This document shows, one piece after another, positions 32,391 through 44,629 of a stretch of 64,000 nt of DNA. This DNA comes from Notospermus geniculatus (taxonomy: Eukaryota > Nemertea > Pilidiophora > Heteronemertea > Lineidae), in the NCBI GenBank assembly GCA_002633025.1, contig NMRB01001887.1:45825-109824 (forward strand), in the 5' to 3' direction. The first letter of the stretch is position 1. Every line of letters begins with the position of its first letter. The notes beneath the pieces are model-generated. The model saw nothing but the letters and a program-made list of their open reading frames with translations. It was not told the DNA's origin and ran no database searches. Both the position numbers and the translations under genes were made by a program.

Positions 32391-32579
32391 AAGCTGGGGC
32401 ATTAAGGACCTTTTATGAACAACAGTTGAGGCAGATCACCAAATTAGGAAATTATATGAATACGGGCCCTCAGGCCCCATTCATATAAGTTCCTAACATA
32501 GGTGCACCTAACTTCGTTTGTAAACATATGAGCTTGTAATAATAAAAATAAAGCAAAGAATCTGTGGTATATTAGTTAT

Positions 32580-33156
32580 TAGTCAGGGAGCCCAGAGAGG
32601 TTTAATCAGCATCTCGAGTACAAAAACTTTTTGGGGTTTGTGGGTTAGGTTCCACCCCTCTGACCACAAAAACCCAATTCTTAAGTTCCGCAAATGGTGC
32701 GTTTAGAAGATACACTCTGAATCAGATTAGCATGTTCTTATTTGTTTTTACATATTTGCATTCTTGCTATCTGGTGAGAAATTCAACAAAAAGTATGTAT
32801 GGTGCCGAAATTCCCCAATAAGGTGGAAATGCGTCATTTCCAGGATGATAAACTACATAAGAATACGTTTTTCCGTCTCAGTGTGCCCATGTTTCTATCT
32901 GTTGGTAATACATTTATAGGGTCTTAAGCCAACCGTTTACAAGTTAGCTGTACATCAGTTTCCAAGCCCCTGTACAATGCTCTGATTTTGGTCCAATGAT
33001 AAAGCCAGTACCCCAAATTCACACGGCTGTATCTTCTAAACGCACCATTTGCGGAACTTAAGAATTGGGTTTTTTTGTGGTCAGAGGGGTGCACCCTAAC
33101 CCCCAAAAGTTTTTGTACTCGAGATGCTGATTAAACCTCTCTGGGCTCCCTGACTA
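32580..33156. mobile_element. MITE with about 140-bp terminal inverted repeats
   Basis: The ends GTCAGGGAGCCCAGAGAGGT and inverse are followed on both sides by matching sequence through AAATGGTGCGTTTAGAAGAT. TA flanks each end. The interior (about 300 bp) has no coding frame. Confidence 0.8.
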
Positions 33157-33249
33157 TTATATTAATCATCAAGGTTCACAATGCGCTTCATTGATACATC
33201 CTCACCACAGTTTTTCCGCTGCTGAATTGGCAAACTTGTTACTTGCCTT

Positions 33250-33558
33250 ATCCTTTTATGTTAACGGCACCTTCAAAATGGTCAAGAATGCGATCAACTC
33301 TCTCCATCCTTAACTCGTGGGCATTTAGCACGTCTTCAAACCACTCCTTGTTGCCTTGAGCAATGACCCATAATAGCTCCCTCCTCCGACGTTGTGCAGG
33401 AGGTCCCGATCCTCTTCAGCAGGAACATCGATGGTGTCAGCTTGGATCATGCCCCGGATGCATTCTGAGTTTATTCCGCAGCAGTAAAGCCTAAAGAATT
33501 GGTTGGCTTTCCAAGAGTAAAGTTTGTCATCAAACCTGCCTGAACAAGTAGGGCTCAA
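33250..33558 (-). pseudogene. gene relic, unknown product
   Basis: A minus-strand frame from 33558 (WKANQFFRLYCCGINSECIR, TIDVPAEEDRDLL) shifts at about 33385 into a second coding-like frame (AQGNKEWFEDVLNAHELRME, RILDHFEGAVNIKG, then stop). The composition is protein-like, but the family is unknown. It lies between the two MADS-like copies and could belong to the same element. Confidence 0.4.
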
Positions 33559-33559
33559 T

Positions 33560-34385
33560 TTTTTTTTGGGGGGGGGGGCTGCTGTCGAAGAAATTCCACT
33601 CTTGACGAGTTTATCGCTACTCCGGTTGTGGTTGTTCGTATGGAGCTCATTACCAAAGGCCCTGTAAAAGAGACATAATATATATCTTATTACTCTTTTG
33701 CCGACAAAATTACATGGGAAAAGGCTGGGCTATCAATAAAAATTTGCACCCGTAGGCCCCTTGTAATTTGTTTGGTTGCGAAAATTGTAACCTTATGCTG
33801 CTCTGACGAACTTCTGCCAAAGGATTCTGCTGAGCAGAAAAGCATCTTGGTCTTGGCATCTCGTATCATTTTGGCTTAGGTGTATCTTTTCTTGTCAACT
33901 CCTGGTCCTAGTTCTGATTATATGTCAACCTCCTTGAATGACTTCATAAAGCTGCGTATACACAGTCTGTGTTAACCTGTAATGTCTGTTTTTTTCTCCA
34001 TTCGGGTCTTAAACTCGCTGCACCATCTATTTTTGTTCCAGTTTGTCACGTGAGTAGGTCTACCCCTTTCAGCGAGTGTCCTTGCTGTGTGGAGTGAATA
34101 TGGCTGACCTCCTGTGTACAGCATCTGTGTGGTCATGGACGTATTATAAAGATAAAAGTAGGCCAATCAATGATCATGGCATACTGAATTGGATGGCATT
34201 AAAACCGCAGTAACAGTTATACCACCCAAAAACATGGCGTCGTCTAGAAGTAGGCCGTGACACTTACGTAGCGAAATTCCCAGGAGAAGAAGCCAAAACG
34301 CAAAATGAAATACCATGAAAAATCCCAATGCGATTGCTTGAAGAGCAGACGAGCAGACCTCCCATGTGATTGGTTGACGCACTGG
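33560..34385. other. stretch with no recognised gene
   Basis: A G-run at 33570, then AT-rich DNA with no supported exon or terminal repeats. Confidence 0.4.
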
Positions 34386-34387
34386 CG

Positions 34388-35564
34388 TTCTCTACTCTCT
34401 AAATTCCAAAGAGTGAAATTTCACTCTAATGGATTCATTTTTCACTCTCTGAAAGACTGGGCCAGGGACCAATCCATTTTGAGTGGAATTCACTCTCCCT
34501 TGAGAGTGAACAAATTTCACTCCAGCAAAGGATTGGGGACTCACTCCATTAGAGTGAAAACTGTGACTCCGATCAGAGAGTGAGTATAACTCTGTAAGAG
34601 TGAATTCCACTCTTCAAGAGTGCAGTGTGGTGCCATACAGTCACTCTAATGTAGGAGTGAATATCACTCCATCGGTTTGAATTTCACTATTGTCAGAGTG
34701 GCGATTTCAGTCCATTCGATTGAAAAAATCACTCCAAAGTAGAGTGGACAAAGCTTTGTCCGAGTGACTCTCACTCCTCCAAAGACTGGGGATTTCACTC
34801 CATTCCAATGAGTGAAACTGGGAGAGCCATTTGATGTGGGTTCATCATGGCTGTTGACAAGATTGAGAAAAAAGAACTAACTACCAAGTACTAAGTATAA
34901 GAGAACTTTCCATTTAATTCTATAAAAAAAACAATAAAAGCAAAATAACAATACAATGAAAAGCTACAGATTCACACCATAATTTGATGATACAGCACAA
35001 ACATGACAAAGGCTGACCACATCTAACTTCGACTCAATGGAATGCGGAAGTAAGGAAATAAAGCATGGCTTTGTGGTTTTCAGTCAGTCTTTTGACCTGC
35101 GTAACCATGGTAACCGGTGACGAGCCAGGGCACACTTTGGCAACTGGGTCCATATTCATAAACCATACTTAAGTGAAAGTGGGATACCGGTACGTATCTT
35201 TTGTGTTGAACAAAGGATAAGTGTCACACTTAGACTTAAATAATTTTATGAATTTAGACCCTGGGCACCAGTTCAGTCTTTTGCAGCGGAAGAAACGATT
35301 AAAAGCCACAAAGCCTTGCCTCATTTCTACTTCTGTATTCCATTGGGTGGAAGCAAGATGTGGTCGGACTTTTAGACTTTACAAGGCATGGAAACACTGC
35401 CGCTAAAAATGCCCAGGCCAAATCTGGCAACCCCCAGAAATTTTTACATCTATCATGTCTATTCGAATATGAATATGTTGCACAATACAATGTACGCGTA
35501 ATTTCTAAAGGACTGGTGATTTTTATCCCTGGAAAAATTGGATGGATACTAGTACTTGATACCT
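34388..35564 (+). mobile_element. CACTC transposon, left-end copy
   Basis: It starts TACTCTCTAAATTCCAAAG, then about 430 bp dense in GAGTGAAATTTCACTC-like palindromes. The block is almost identical to 47985-49410, except that the latter has an extra internal duplication. It stops at a single N (35565), where the unrelated MADS-like copy begins. No transposase frame was found. Confidence 0.8.
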
Positions 35565-35572
35565 NAGTGCCC

Positions 35573-36361
35573 CAGCTTACTTGGTACTCCACCTTACATG
35601 ATAATTTGTTTCAAGTTGTGGAAGCCCTACTGTGCTGACAGATTGACTGGAAGTGCGAAAGCTGTTTGCATTTCGAAAAGGAAAAAGACCATTTTCAGCA
35701 AGGCACACCAGATCTGGGAGAAAACCGGGTCAAGTGTGCTAGTTGTAATATAGGTGTACAATGAAAATGGCCGGCCTAAATTGTACTGTGGGGATCAAAG
35801 GACATGGTTAAGCAATATGAGGAGAATGGTGTGCGTACACCAACAAAGAACGTCAACAACAACCTTGTGGAATTGTATGTTGATGAGAATGAGAGCGATG
35901 GTGATGATACCTGCTGCATTGACACGAGCCAGCCAATACCATCCTTCATGTCAACATCGATGCCATCCTTCAACCAAGATGACCCCGCTCCCATGGAGGA
36001 ATCCTCAGATGATGATCTTCCGACTTTGCCACCCAGCACACACATGGCGCGTCTCATTCACCTAAGAAATCATCAGACGAAGATCGCCCAACCACACAGT
36101 CTCCTTCATCTGCATCTGAATAATCATCACACAGTGACCGCCCACCTTTGCTGCCCACCACACAGTCAGAAGAAGTAGATCCATTCGAATTTGCCACAGC
36201 TCTTGAAGCTGCCATGACTGCTGCAACAAACCCCCCAGCTGCAACATAGGCTGCAACCAGGCCAAAAACAAAGACACCAGCAACAAAAAAGCAGAAATTA
36301 CACCACTGACAGAAACACCTTTGCCACCCACCACACAGTCAAAAGAAGATGCGAAGAAGAA
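35573..36361 (+). pseudogene. MADS-box-like segment gene, copy 2
   Basis: A mirror copy of 32390-31818. It reads KPYCADRLTGSAKAVCISKR and then SKAHQIWEKTGSSVLVV, but a TAG at about 35751 interrupts what is an open codon in copy 1. Next comes an acidic frame (VKQYEENGVRTPTKNVNNN, DENESDGDD, EESSDDDLPTLPPST) in a different phase. An in-frame TAG also lies in the Ala/Thr-rich part (about 36247). It contains about 190 bp (35915-36105) that copy 1 lacks. Confidence 0.45.
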
Positions 36362-36660
36362 GACTCATGAACTAGGCCCCCAATCACACAGCACTTCGAA
36401 ACGACTTCATTGCTGGCCTTGGCCAGCTCTTGTTTCAGCGTTCCTTCTGCTAGAGGCACCGAGATGAAGAGGTTGATGACTTTTGGAAACAGTATGTCGA
36501 TTTCCGAAATAACATTCAGGGCACTGAAGAAATGTGGAAAAGAATGGAGTCTCGGGATGAAAAGCGGGTCACCAGAGCTCTGAGCGAGTTATAAAAATCT
36601 CTGAGGATACATTCTGGAGCCACCCCGTGCTTCATGACCCGTCATTCAATGGGTACTTCT
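36362..36660 (+). pseudogene. continuation of the copy 2 gene relic
   Basis: Coding-like stretches NDFIAGLGQLLFQRSFC and, after a stop, DFWKQYVDFRNNIQGTEEMW ... DEKRVTRALSEL then stop. Helical, charged composition, family unknown. It may be the C-terminal coding part of the same element as 35573-36361. Confidence 0.35.
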
Positions 36661-37430
36661 GAACTTTGTTAGTGTTTATTAATTTTAAAATGTATTATCT
36701 GTAAATAACTTAGGTATTGTTCTACCATGTCTATACGTGGTATAAATTAACAGGTATGGGACATTTTTACTGTGTACATACTTTTTGGATTATGGTGATG
36801 TTTGTGTGGCCCAATCTACTTGCACGTGCTTACCTCTCCCCGTCTAGGTTTAGGATGGTATAATTATTTATTTCTTAATAAAAAGTATAAACAAAATCTT
36901 CTGTATTCCTTTTTATTTCTACAAGGTGTATTTTCTTATGTAGTCTGCAGTATCTATCGTGTCCATCCAACTGTTAAGCCGCTTACTTCAGTGGTGGAAT
37001 GTCAGATAAAAGCCAAAGTAGTGGAAAAGGAAAGGAAAAGCAAAGCAACCCACTGATTACCCATGTATAAACTTTTCATCCATGTTGGATGAAAATTGGA
37101 TATAAATTAGATGAATATCTGATATAAACTGCATAATGAAAACCTTATAGGTAGCATTTTCTATATCCATTTTTCACCTGATTTGTACATCCATTTTTTA
37201 TCAGATTTATATCCAATTATCATCCAACGTTTTTGCATGTGTAGTAATATTGTTGGAGTTATCCGGGAACATGTTAGGCTTTGGCCAGAGGTGGTGACGA
37301 ACAGGCCGGATGTACTCGAGACTGGCGTGTTCTCTGCGAAAGAAACAATCATCCAGAAGATATCCCGGGAAGATATCATTACATTTACATCCCTTAGGCT
37401 CCACGACGCATGATTTGACTCCTCTGAAAC
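36661..37430. other. AT-rich stretch, nothing recognised
   Basis: It contains TATAAATTAGATGAATATC-like short repeats around 37090-37230 and no supported exon. Confidence 0.35.
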
Positions 37431-37433
37431 GCG

Positions 37434-37832
37434 TTTCAGAGGGGTCTAGATAAGAGATGTAAGATGTTGATATTGCGTATTCCCATTGTTTTCCTTCTCT
37501 GCCTGATTTATAACAAAGTGGAAAATAGGTTGTTGCCTTGCCGGAAAGTTTAATATGCAGTTGAAAAGAGAATCATTTGTTATATAAAAAAACTGCTTCA
37601 AATTTTCAAATCCAATGAAAATTAACGATTTTACAATGCTAAATTTGCCGCCTGTTTGGGCGGTAACCATTATGCACTCCCCCTTGTCTTGACATGATTT
37701 CTTAGTGTGTAGATGATTGGAATGACTCACTTACAGTCCAACCAAAAATTATTTGTACACTTTGAAAAAGGCTGTGATTTTTGCTAAATCCTTTCAAAAC
37801 TTTCATATAATATGCATAGGCATGCCCAATAG
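37434..37832 (+). repeat. 400-bp direct repeat, copy 1
   Basis: It begins TTCAGAGGGGTCTAGATAAG and ends AATATGCATAGGCATGCCCA. It is nearly identical to 38656-39062, about 1220 bp away. Confidence 0.85.
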
Positions 37833-37910
37833 AGTTGTTACCTATTCACAACAGTTGGCCACCTTGGACAGTCGCATGAAATGGTGGTGTAATCATTATG
37901 TAATACAAGG

Positions 37911-38653
37911 TATGAAACCAGACATGCGGTAAAGGCTTACATAACTGTTTATTACAGGCCTAAGTTAATCACATTACTGCCATTCAGGAAACAGACCGAC
38001 TCACAGGGAATATTAGAAGATGCTGCTGTTACTCATTCCTTTTCATTAGACTATTATATGCAGCTCTGTCATTTGCAGCTCTGTCATTTTGTAGGCCAAC
38101 TTAAACCATGAACTACATCCCTCTGCCGGGATGTTCCATCCTGCAGTCTATTCCTTATTGCTCTGATATCTCCCCAGGAATAAACATCTTGAGGGTAGGT
38201 GGCTGGTCCCCTATGCTCTCCTCATGAAGGCACCCGAGCAGTTCATTGCCATACTCTAACCGCAACAAACTTCCACTTGTCGCTCGGCCACTAGCTGTCT
38301 GCGACTGTTCAGGGACTGTTACTAAACCAACTGTCGCTCAAGAGTACAAAAGGTGGACTGTATTACAACTGTCGGCCGACTCTTAATGCCAAAAGATTTG
38401 ACCATTGTTCGCGTTTACCACAGTGTACCAATCCATGTTACAATTCATCATTGGCCTAGACCAGTATGTGTCATCAGATCGTTGTCCTTACTGCCCCTGC
38501 CTCGGATATGGCCTAGCATTGTCATACATGTCATACCAGCACAATGACATTACGCGTACCTGCAGGAGGGAACATTTCCTGAATGGTACTAGTTTAATTT
38601 ACCTCAAACCTACAACTTGTTATATAACCCTTTACCGCATGTCTGGTTTCATA
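37911..38653. mobile_element. 743-bp element with 25-bp perfect inverted ends
   Basis: The ends TATGAAACCAGACATGCGGT and its exact inverse lie between the two 400-bp direct repeats. No transposase frame was recognised, so it is a non-autonomous element or a palindromic by-product of the duplication. Confidence 0.6.
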
Positions 38654-38655
38654 AT

Positions 38656-39062
38656 TTCAGAGGGGTCTAGATAAGAGATGTAAGATGTTGATATTGCGTA
38701 TTCCCATTGTTTTCCTTCTCTGCCTGATTTATAACAAAGTGGAAAACAGGTTGTTGCCTCGCCGGAAAGTTTAATATGCAGTTGAACAGAGAATCATTTG
38801 TTATATAAAAAAACTGCTTCAAATTTTCAAATCCAATGAAAATTAATGATTTTACAATGCTAAATTTGCCGCCTGTTTGAGCCGTAACCATTATGCACTC
38901 CCCCTTGTCATGCTTGTCTTGACATACATGATTTCTTAGTGTGTAGATGATTGGAATGACTCACTTACAGTGCACCCAAAAATTATTTGTACACTTTGAA
39001 AAAAGGCTGTGATTTTTGCTAAATCCTTTCAAAACTTGCATATAATATGCATAGGCATGCCC
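38656..39062 (+). repeat. 400-bp direct repeat, copy 2
   Basis: It matches 37434-37832 apart from small changes and an 11-base insertion near 38907. Confidence 0.85.
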
Positions 39063-39288
39063 ACTATAAACTGTAGGGTAAAGTGGTAAAATTCTAGCCC
39101 CCTTTTCTGGTTTTTTAAGGGTTTCACCACCAAAACACCCGAATATCAACATGAAATTTGGCATGTAGGTAGTCATGCAAGTCAGATGGATGGCTCAATT
39201 CGTGACGTCAAGGTATTCGTGGTGACGCTGTGACTTCGCATGGTCATATTGTTGCCTTTTTTTTCGGAGAAAAATTGCGTCATTTTCA

Positions 39289-39561
39289 ATGATGGCGCGA
39301 GTGATAAAGGAACTCACCAACTGGCCCAAGGTTACGGACGCCAAGTCCTTGCAAGACTTCGTTGATTTTCTCGTTCAATACGAGGCCACCATGGATACAC
39401 TAGTGGGGTTGCACGGCGTGGAAATCCCCTTGGACTGTTGTGGCCTCATGCCCAATGCTGCGTTTTCTGCAACTACATGTTCTAGCAGAAAATCGGCTTC
39501 TAAATGTATGTTATTTACATCCACTTCAGTTTCAAAAGCTGTCGTGATGCTTACTGAGTGA
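39289..39561 (+). pseudogene. BEL/Pao-type gag relic
   Basis: A short frame reads KELTNWPKVTDAKSLQDFVD ... LVQYEATMDTL. This pattern (L-x2-WPKV-x-D-x2-L-x2-F-x-DFL) is typical of the gag region of BEL/Pao LTR retrotransposons. The frame ends soon after, with no protease or polymerase following. The remaining 40 codons look non-coding. Confidence 0.55.
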
Positions 39562-40206
39562 TATAGGCAATTCGTGGATGGAAGAAGAAATGCTGATGTC
39601 ACTATATGTGCACGTGATGTATTTGTCAAAACTGTATGACAGTTGTCAAACTAAATACCTCATTTTGTTTCATTTTGTTTTCCCCATCACCAAGTAATGC
39701 TTGAAAGTAATGCTTGATCAGATCGTCCCTCATACCCCAAGTGTGATACATCAGGCGGAGCCAACCGTTCCAAAGTCTTCCAAGGGAGCTCACAAAACTG
39801 AAGCTCTCCGATGAAAATCACATAAACATGAAGTTCCTGCACAGTAAACAAACTGTTGACGACAAGGGAGTAACAAGGGACTTTTTCAGATGCCTGCTTC
39901 AGGACATGAGAAACAACAGTTGTGTATTCAACTCCGCTACCATCCACTATTTGTATATTAACGTAGTCTGCAAAAAAATATAGATCCCACGAAACTGGCT
40001 GATAAAGCAACAAAACAATAATTCGAAGTCCGAGCATCCAACTATGAAGGTGTTTAATGAATCCATCTGACATACATGTGTAAGCAATAAAATGTTCAGC
40101 AGTGATTTGCATTTTGTCACGTAGTACATGAACCACTCCAAATAGTTTGCATGGTGTAGGAAAATGCTTTGACATATAAATCTGGCATCGAATGGCCATA
40201 ACTTCG

Positions 40207-40500
40207 CAGTTCCTGGCCTTCCTGGAACTGGGAAGACAACTGTCCTTAAAAGAGTATCTCAGGAACTTTTGTATGATCAGTTCCTCTTTACTGGACAAGA
40301 TCAAACCCGTGTACCGGTTTCTGAGTCCAGATTCAGCAAAAATATTTGGGGGCAAACTGCCCAGGTAATTGTCTGCAGCGATTTCTGGCAACTGCCGCCT
40401 GTGCCATCAACGCATAATCATGACCTATGGACAGATGTGTTTCATGTCACCTGTGTGGTCTTTCATCACTCATGCAATTGGTCCAACTGGTCCAGTAACA
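40207..40500 (+). pseudogene. PIF1/Helitron-like helicase relic
   Basis: The frame carries GLPGTGKTTVLKRVSQELL, a Walker A ATP-binding loop, and 45 residues later VIVCSDFWQLPPVPS, matching the DF-x-QLPPV motif of PIF1-type helicases. The DExx acidic motif between them is missing, and the normal spacing is far larger, so it is an internally deleted relic. In animals such fragments usually come from Helitron transposons. A further coding-like block at 40530-40690 (CLPGGSFKSWTLPKTETQKG) may belong to it. Confidence 0.6.
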
Positions 40501-40699
40501 CTATAACTTTTTAACTATAATTATTTTGCACCCAGCCCAGAATATAACCTTTGTGCAGCACCTGCACACAACATTTTGGCAGTACCGTCAGTACAAGTAC
40601 CTGATAAGAAAAACTTGCCTCCCGGGTGGCTCCTTCAAGTCATGGACTTTGCCAAAAACAGAAACACAAAAGGGGCTGGGCAGAAATGAAGGGTTGTTA

Positions 40700-42360
40700 C
40701 AAGTTCGGCATAACTCTTAAACTACTGTTTCGATTTGCTTGAAACTTGCACAGATGATGCTTTGTATTGAATGATTAACAATTATGATGAAACAAAAACA
40801 ACTGCATTGCTCTTTACTAATTAAGGAGACAATGCCAGATTTCAGAGGCCTAGAAAGACGAGGAATAGTCATTATTTCACCGCAGAATTTCACATGGGCC
40901 TGTGTCACATAAAATGCTAACAAGTTTGTGTGATATCTGTTAACTATTCGAATTACTTTCTACAAAAAATAGTATTTTAGATTTTTGGTTCACATGCCCT
41001 TCCTCTGCAAGTTGAGCAAGCTTTTACACAACCATTCAACAAATGTGAAACTGACCACAGGCCTGGGAACCAGTGATGTCACCGAAAATGACCCAATGGA
41101 ACTGTGCATTGAGAGCAGAAAATGCACACTTCACATGAATCACCTTAGGTTGGAATGTTGTTGGTCAAATGTATTCCTGTTCGTATTGCAAGCATTACAA
41201 CATGGCATTATGGTACATTCAATAGATCTCAAACCAATACACAATGAACCATCTGTTGCTTGTCATTACTTGTCCTTGTTGAGTTATAATTAACATTTTG
41301 GGACCATATTGTGGCATCAGGAAATGTGTCCGCATTTTGTCAACAAACTAATTTTTGTCATTGTTAAAATGAAAAAGAAAACACAATAGTACTGTACACA
41401 ATCAATCATCTAATTAGGACCCCCTACCAGCAAAACATCGTTTATCACCCTCATTAATTAACACCTCATTAATAATCAAGCTATATCATCTGGCTATGTA
41501 ACGTAATTACGTAATCACCTCAAGGTCATCCTATTACGTCATCATTTAAAAAGTGTGGCACCTGGGCGGGTATACTACTCCGCGCCTATTTTTGACGCCG
41601 CGCAAATTCATTTTTTTCGCTACATGTACATGTAAGTCACAGCAAATTCCACTGTAGCATCAACTTGCGTGTCACAGCTGGAGTATCAATTCAGGCTAAG
41701 TGCGCCTTGAAAATCCAAATATTCATCCCAAATTTTTCATCCTTGATCCTAAAAATTTCTAATTTGGTCTTACATGTTTTTTTAGGGTAATTCCTAAAAA
41801 TTACTATTCTTTTCAAATGGGGTCTCCGCCAAAACACTACGTATTGAAATTGACGTCCACGCGCCATTGGAGCCACCACTGAACTGCCATCAAAGGATGT
41901 GAGTCCTATGATGTCAGGTGCGGGGCGCGTGGTCATCAGCAGACTGGCATGGTTGAAAATGGTTGACCCTGACACCTCCATCAGAATGTCAGCATGGCGC
42001 GGGGAGGGGAGCTGCCGCCACCCAATATTTGGCATGTGAAAAAATAAAATTGATATTAGCCGATCCGCCGACCCGAAATTCACACAAATTGAAAAAAAAA
42101 CATTATTTTTCACCCGCACCCCGACATGGCATGGTCCATGCCATGGATGCACAATGTTCTGCACCCGACAACCTGCCAACACGCACCAGACAAGCATCAA
42201 AGTCTGTTATGAATGGGCGCCAGTAGTTCTCTAATGGAAATTTTACCTTTAGTACATAACCTTCATTCATATGCACAACTCTATCTTGCCATCTCATCAT
42301 TTGCGCCTCTTCTTAGCAAACTAGGCCTATAGTGACAGTTCCGACGGAGCCATCCACCCA
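40700..42360. other. stretch with no recognised gene
   Basis: AT-rich DNA. A 169-codon minus-strand frame (41691-42200) is open but has no recognisable motif. No terminal repeats were seen. Confidence 0.35.
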
Positions 42361-42364
42361 CAAG

Positions 42365-42527
42365 AGCCGGTGTAACGTTTTTGAGCGTTCCCCATCTGCG
42401 AGTGTTCCCCTGGTATTGTCTGACGGAATAAGCCGCGACTCGACAATGGAGGACAGACAGAGAAACGTGTCGATCTATCTGCCAGTGTTTCCAGAACAAT
42501 AGGGGCAACACTGACACACGGAAACAC
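42365..42527 (-). repeat. interspersed repeat, copy 2
   Basis: The inverse of 672-830, sharing GGCAGATAGATC and TTATTCCGTCAGACAATA. Confidence 0.6.
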
Positions 42528-42711
42528 TGAAAAACTTTACACTAGCCTGACGATACCGTTTTGGCGGGAAGCCAAAAGAGACCGCGTGTATTGGCTACTC
42601 GCCAAGATGCAGTGACATGACTGGGAAGGCTGCTTTTATTCAAATATAATTTGGCCTATTTAGTGCATCATCCAATGGGTGGGGGATACCACACTGGGAT
42701 TCCCATTACAT

Positions 42712-43775
42712 CAGATAGATAGATAGATAGATAGATATGTGCTTTATTTGACCAAATCAAGTAAATAACATAAAAGATAATTGTGCAAACATAATATAGA
42801 CGAGAGATACAGGGTAATTACACACAAATAATTGTACACAAAAATAAAAATACACAGGTCAGGAGACCTGCGCAAGGCCAAAAAGACCGCTGGTGCGCAG
42901 GCCACCAAAAAGATAGAGTACACAAATAAATGATTGGTTTAAATCAAAATTAAAATTTAAATGACAGCAATGTAAGGGTTGAACATTTATAAAGTGGCTT
43001 GCAGCTACATGTATTTTGACACACAAAAGAAAAGGCAAGCGAGTTAATGGTCGGTAAGGGAACATACATAACAGTTTGGAATAGTACAGACAGTATCATA
43101 ATTTTCAAGTAGGTATTTCTTGTAGTATGTAATAAAACCAGGTAAACTGTGCGTAAAAAAACTTATCTGAAATTACAGGAGGTAAGCTGTTAATTAAAGT
43201 GATGGTTTTGAATTTAAGACTAGATTTATAGAATGAGTGACGATGAGGTGGAATGACGAGCCTGTGCTGATTTCGGGTATTGTAAGCGTGTCCGTCTGCA
43301 TTAGTTGACAGACGGAAGGAAGTAGTGAAGTAACTAGGTAGGGTATTATTTACATACTTGTAATAGAATTTGGCAACCGAGATATCGTAAAGATGGGGAA
43401 GTGAGACGAGATTAAGTTTTTTGAAGAGTGGCGCAGTGTGAGCAAGATATCTTGCCCCGGATATGAAACGTATAGCTTTCTTTTGAAGTTTAAAAAGTCT
43501 GTCATTATTACTGCCCCAGAGAAATAGATGGTAATTCAAGTGTGACATGATAATGGAGTTGTATAGGGTCACTAATATACGAAGTGGTAAAACAGATTTC
43601 ATTCTATAAAGTATGCCGATGGATTTAGATATTTTCGTTGCAGTGTGACTTATGTGGTTGTGCCATGTCAGATTGTTGTTTAACGTTAGGCCTAAGAAAT
43701 TAAAAGTATTTACGCGTTCGATGGTATTGTCATCTATAATGGTCATAATTGTCATCATTGTGGCAACTATATATT
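42712..43775 (-). mobile_element. 5-prime-truncated LINE (CR1/L2 group), 3-prime part
   Basis: The minus frame 43758-43105 (217 codons) encodes the C-terminal part of a non-LTR reverse transcriptase: FLGLTLNNNLTWHNHISHTA, LPLRILVTLYNSIIMSHLNY, RLFKLQKKAIRFISGARY. These are the thumb-region motifs of the CR1/L2/Rex1-like elements. The catalytic part is lost by 5-prime truncation, as is usual for LINEs. A 3-prime UTR of about 370 bp ends in a tetranucleotide tail, GATA repeated on the + strand (42712-42736). Codons are open throughout, so insertion was fairly recent. Confidence 0.85.
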
Positions 43776-44500
43776 TGGCACACCATGTGCATGGGGTGTT
43801 TACATTTGCAAGTCATGTTCAATTGGATTTGAGTTGAAACTTGGCATGTACAGTTCCTGTTGAATAGTTTTTTTTTGTAATACTCATTGAAAAGTTGAGA
43901 TGGGAATAAAATAGGCCTACACCTAAAGAACCCTGCAATTGCTCCAGATTTTGGCTTTGGTGCCCAGGCTAAATGGCCTGGTGCCCAAGAAAAATTATGA
44001 GCAACCAAGGCCAACGTGGCAGTACCCCCTAAATCTTTATGTCAATGCCTGCTAGTATTCACATTCAATGTATTGGAAAACTTTTATTTTGAAAAAAAAA
44101 TATTAAATTTCACCCTCCGAGATCTGACTGATGTCCAGAATGAGTGCCCCGTGAATATAGGAGGAAAAAAATATTTTTATTTTTATTCCCACTCAAAAAT
44201 ATTTTGTTAGAAAAATCCGTGAATTAAACAATAAAAAAGTCTCGCCTATACTCGCCTATGCTGACTATACAGGTGAGTTGTCCGGTAGGCGTTCTCGGTT
44301 TCAGCGGGAGCAGGTCAGCATAGGATTTAGTACATGTAACGGCTTTTTAGTATTCTTGGCGTCGATTTATCATCCGAACTGGAAAGGAGAAACGACATCG
44401 TGCCAATGCAAAAATATCTGCAATCGCGGTGGAGACAGGAGGGGGCCTGTCCTTGCCAACGCCAAGCTGATATTTCGGTAAAGTTCGCACGGTGTTCGGG
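43776..44500. other. stretch with no recognised gene
   Basis: AT-rich with A-runs. No supported exon. Confidence 0.35.
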
Positions 44501-44508
44501 ATTTATCG

Positions 44509-44575
44509 CTAGTTTGGTTCCCGAACCCGGAACCCAACGGGGCTAGCCCTGGCGGTGGATTCGGGAACCAAACTA
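44509..44575. repeat. hairpin at the left edge of the DIRS-like element
   Basis: CTAGTTTGGTTCCCGAA and its exact inverse enclose about 33 bp with a GGGGCTAGCCC palindrome. It could be a small MITE or part of the terminal structure of the DIRS-like element. Confidence 0.5.
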
Positions 44576-44629
44576 GATTTATCGGTTTGGTATTGATCTA
44601 GTGGCGGCACCGCACGAAAAGATGTGTAA

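Noticed and set aside
39687-40391. 234-codon minus-strand frame
   Set aside because: It runs antisense across the helicase relic and has no family pattern; the + strand Walker A match explains the region better.
41691-42200. 169-codon open frame on the minus strand
   Set aside because: Long, but the residue pattern is not protein-like, there is no recognisable motif, and no splice or repeat context supports it.
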